A stretch of DNA of 64,000 nt from JAJDFU01 sp964641965 (GTDB taxonomy: Bacteria; Bacteroidota; Bacteroidia; Chitinophagales; Saprospiraceae): contig CAZXLD010000002.1 of the NCBI GenBank assembly GCA_964641965.1, positions 152,714-216,713 on the forward strand, read 5' to 3'. The notes beneath the pieces are model-generated. The model was given only the letters and a program-made list of their open reading frames with translations, did not search any database and was not told the DNA's origin. Made by a program: the position numbers and the translations under genes. Below are positions 61,625 to 64,000 of the stretch, in pieces; position 1 is the first letter of the stretch, and each line of letters begins with the position of its first letter.

Positions 61625-64000
61625 CTATCTCCGAATGGTAGCTGATAATTTAGCTTCATATGCAGCTATCAATTTATTCATGACTTGATCCACTTCTTTA
61701 TCACTGAGTGTCCGATCTGCATGTTCAAACAAATAGCTCACAGCATATGATTTTTTTCCTGGACCTAACTGATCCTCATTTTCATAAACGTCGAACAGGT
61801 TAATAGATTTTAGCAACTTTTTGCCCTCTTTCTTTGCAATTGTCACAATATCCTGAAAATTGACAGAATTATCAATAACCAAAGCCAAGTCCCTACGAAC
61901 TTGAGGATAACGGCTAATTTCCTGGAAAACCAGGCTTTCCGGTTTAACAAAGCGGGTTAATCCATTCCAGTGGATATCTGCGAACCAGACCGGCGTTTTT
62001 ATACCCATACCTGAATTAGAAAGGGCAGGGTGAACCTTGCCAAGTACCGCAAGCGTTTGCGGTCCTCGATGTAGTTGAAGGCCTACCTGAAACTCAGCAT
62101 CCTGAAAAGCGGTTTCCTGATACCCAACCAGCCCAAGGCGCTGGAAAACCAGTTGTACGAATGCTTTCAGGGTGTAAAATCCAGCAGGGCCAGCGGGAAT
62201 TAGCCAGCTTTCCGACCAGCGGTTGCCAGTCAGGAACAAGCTCAGGTGCTCCGCTTCTTGGATATCGGAACCAGCTCGTCGATAGGTCTTTCCAAACTCG
62301 AATAACTTCAGGTTGGATTGTTGTCTGTTCTGATTGTGTGAGATGGCGCTCAGCCCATTAAATAGCATATCCGGACGCATAATATCCAAGTGCACATTTG
62401 AAGTATTTTGGATATAAATCAGTTCTTTCTCTGGAAAGCTGGTTTGTATCTCCTTGTAGAAACGAGACTCAGAAAGGGATAACCCCATCATTTCCAACAT
62501 GCCATTTGAGGCAAGTAAATCTCCAATTGTATTGCGAAGAGCACTTGGGCTCGGGTATGGTGCATATGCCAAAGCCGATTCCAGGCGGTGCTTCTCAGGG
62601 ACCTTATTATATCCATAGATGCGCAGAATCTCTTCAATTACATCTGCTTCTCGGGTAACATCCGCTTTATTGGTCGGGATAGTAAGGGTATAAAGACCTT
62701 TCTTTTTGGTTAGAATGGTCATGTCCAGCGCATCGAAAATGGCTTCCAACTGTTTTTCCGGAATAGCCACTCCAAGCAGGCGGGTGACATTATCTATTTT
62801 AACCTGGACTTGTGTCCGCTCTACTGGATTGGGATAGATATCAACGATTTCGGATGCAATGGTTCCTCCTGCGAGTTCCTGGATCAGTAAAGCTGCTCGC
62901 TTCAGCGCATAAACCGTAATCTCCGGATCACTTCCTTTTTCGTAAATCTTGGCGGCATCCGTTCGCAAATTGTGTTTCATACTGGTTCGGCGCACCCATT
63001 TGGCATTGAAATGTGCTGACTCCAGGAAAATGGCTGTAGTTTTTTCAGTTACACCTGATGAAATACCACCGAAAACCCCGGCAATACACATTCCCTCTGA
63101 TGCTCCATTACAGATCATCAAATCCTCTGACCGGAGGCTGCGTTCCTTTTCATCAAGAGTAATAAAAGAGGTACCCTCGGGCAGAGTTTTCACCAGGATC
63201 TTTCGGTCTTTGACTATCTCGAGGTCAAAGGCATGCAAGGGTTGACCTAGTTCGTGAAGAATGTAATTTGTGATATCCACAATATTGTTGATGGGGCGGA
63301 CCCCAATAGCGGATAGCCTGAGTTGAAGCCAATCTGGCGACTCTTTAACAGTAATACCTTGAATGGAAATGCCCGAATACCTGGGACAAGCCTCTGGATT
63401 TTCAACTTCGACCTTCACTTGCAGATCTGTATGGTCTACTGTAAAAGCTGAAACATCAGGGAGCTGTAACGGCTTGTTGTAATTTTCATTGATGCGGAGA
63501 AAGGCGGCCAGATCTCTGGCTACACCCAGGTGTGCAGTCGCATCTGACCGGTTGGGAGTCAGGCCGATCTCATACACATGGTCGGTTTCCAGTTTGAAGT
63601 AATCGGCTGCGGGCGTTCCGATTTCAGCCTCATCCGAAAGGACAACGATCCCGGAATGATCGGACCCCAGTCCCACCTCATCCTCGGAGCAGATCATGCC
63701 TTCTGAGGCTTCTCCACGGATCTTTCCTTTTTTCAAAGTAAAAGGCTCCCCATCGGTCGGATATAAGGTAGTACCTACCTGGGCTACGATCACTTTCTGT
63801 CCCTTAGCCACATTTGGCGCCCCGCAGATGATCTGAAGCGGTTCTCCGTTACCAATATCCACGCGAGTTAATGACAAGCGATCCGCGTTGGGATGTTTGC
63901 CGCATTCCAGCACATGGCCGACCACCAGACCTTCGAGTCCTCCCGGGATACTCTGGACCGTTTCCATTCCTTCCACCTCAAGCCCGAGGCCGGTGAGGAG
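61625..64000 (-). CDS. pheT: Phenylalanyl-tRNA synthetase beta subunit (N-terminus beyond window)
   Basis: The frame stays open to the right edge: LLTGLGLEVEG precedes the first internal GTG (63976) and matches the usual PheT beginning, so roughly 20-30 residues lie outside. The visible 792 residues cover the tRNA-binding EMAP-like domain (VVGHVLECGKHPNADRLSLT), the B3/B4 editing region (YEIGLTPNRSDATAHLGVAR, RPINNIVDITNYILHELGQP), B5 and the C-terminal FDX-ACB domain (ISRYPQVRRDLALVIDNSVN). It charges tRNA-Phe with PheS. It is the first visible gene of a pheT-zapB-like-zapA(-rny) run. Confidence 0.96.
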   Translation of the reverse strand, partial: LLTGLGLEVEGMETVQSIPGGLEGLVVGHVLECGKHPNADRLSLTRVDIGNGEPLQIICGAPNVAKGQKVIVAQVGTTLYPTDGEPFTLKKGKIRGEASEGMICSEDEVGLGSDHSGIVVLSDEAEIGTPAADYFKLETDHVYEIGLTPNRSDATAHLGVARDLAAFLRINENYNKPLQLPDVSAFTVDHTDLQVKVEVENPEACPRYSGISIQGITVKESPDWLQLRLSAIGVRPINNIVDITNYILHELGQPLHAFDLEIVKDRKILVKTLPEGTSFITLDEKERSLRSEDLMICNGASEGMCIAGVFGGISSGVTEKTTAIFLESAHFNAKWVRRTSMKHNLRTDAAKIYEKGSDPEITVYALKRAALLIQELAGGTIASEIVDIYPNPVERTQVQVKIDNVTRLLGVAIPEKQLEAIFDALDMTILTKKKGLYTLTIPTNKADVTREADVIEEILRIYGYNKVPEKHRLESALAYAPYPSPSALRNTIGDLLASNGMLEMMGLSLSESRFYKEIQTSFPEKELIYIQNTSNVHLDIMRPDMLFNGLSAISHNQNRQQSNLKLFEFGKTYRRAGSDIQEAEHLSLFLTGNRWSESWLIPAGPAGFYTLKAFVQLVFQRLGLVGYQETAFQDAEFQVGLQLHRGPQTLAVLGKVHPALSNSGMGIKTPVWFADIHWNGLTRFVKPESLVFQEISRYPQVRRDLALVIDNSVNFQDIVTIAKKEGKKLLKSINLFDVYENEDQLGPGKKSYAVSYLFEHADRTLSDKEVDQVMNKLIAAYEAKLSATIRR

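Noticed and set aside
1..64000. CRISPR arrays, insertion sequences, prophage and rRNA genes
   Set aside because: I looked for direct spaced repeats, transposase motifs and rRNA segments on both strands and found none.

Overview
This 64 kb window is chromosomal DNA from a member of the Bacteroidota, probably near the Saprospiria (the class is an inference). The evidence is a type IX secretion sorting domain on a subtilisin-like protease, a full aerotolerance (Bat) operon, a DUF5723 outer-membrane protein paired with a lipoprotein, a VKGC/HTTM protein, a DUF5117-type zinc protease, TAnnTTTG promoter boxes, and almost no Shine-Dalgarno sequences. I see no insertion sequence, prophage or CRISPR array. 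Nearly every stretch of DNA is accounted for by intact genes.

Layout. 1-3148: the 5' part of an exported metzincin-like zinc protease (cut by the left edge) and a divergent DUF2306-like membrane protein. 3658-14699: a complete branched-chain amino acid block, leuACDB then ilvD-ilvB-ilvN-ilvC-ilvA, with hairpins just ahead of ilvD and ilvA and a terminator after ilvA. 15031-22092: a LytTR response regulator, a structured and possibly RNA-coding intergenic region, a Tat-exported class V aminotransferase, a TetR regulator divergent from a VKGC-like membrane protein, an orphan PdeM phosphoesterase and an MscS channel. 22285-32931: secreted or metabolic enzymes (S8 protease with a T9SS tail, S10 carboxypeptidase, enoyl-reductase-like protein, M20 amidohydrolase, SDR, TPR protein, GNAT). 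32944-40408 (minus strand): DUF427, then a xylose utilisation operon (Gfo/Idh oxidoreductase, xylB, xylA, Na+/sugar symporter) and an SGNH protein. 40501-43865: tRNA-Met with a duplicated 3' flank, DUF5723 protein and lipoprotein. 44143-48128: an HD-like/Pycsar-type transmembrane protein, a glucosaminidase with LysM repeats, lptB and two tiny lipoproteins. 48234-56312: moxR-DUF58-Ig/TM protein-batA-batB-batC-short batD-batD. 56440-59039: blaI-blaR1 pair with three operator-like dyads. 59250-64000 (minus strand): pheT (cut by the right edge), zapB-like, zapA, rny.

How the parts work together. The leu/ilv block carries all the enzymes for valine, isoleucine and leucine from pyruvate, threonine and 2-oxobutanoate except the final transaminase. 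Its LeuA lacks the usual leucine-binding regulatory domain, while IlvN keeps its ACT region. The xyl operon imports xylose and converts it to xylulose 5-phosphate. The Bat operon is a membrane-anchored MoxR/VWA assembly.

The least expected items are the HD-pseudoenzyme/DUF5706 fusion (44143-45360), the BlaR1-like protein with eight 7-residue histidine repeats under three TACGA-N6-TCGTA dyads (56362-59039), the duplicated BatD N-terminal domain (54004-54630), and a structured RNA candidate at about 15985-16122.
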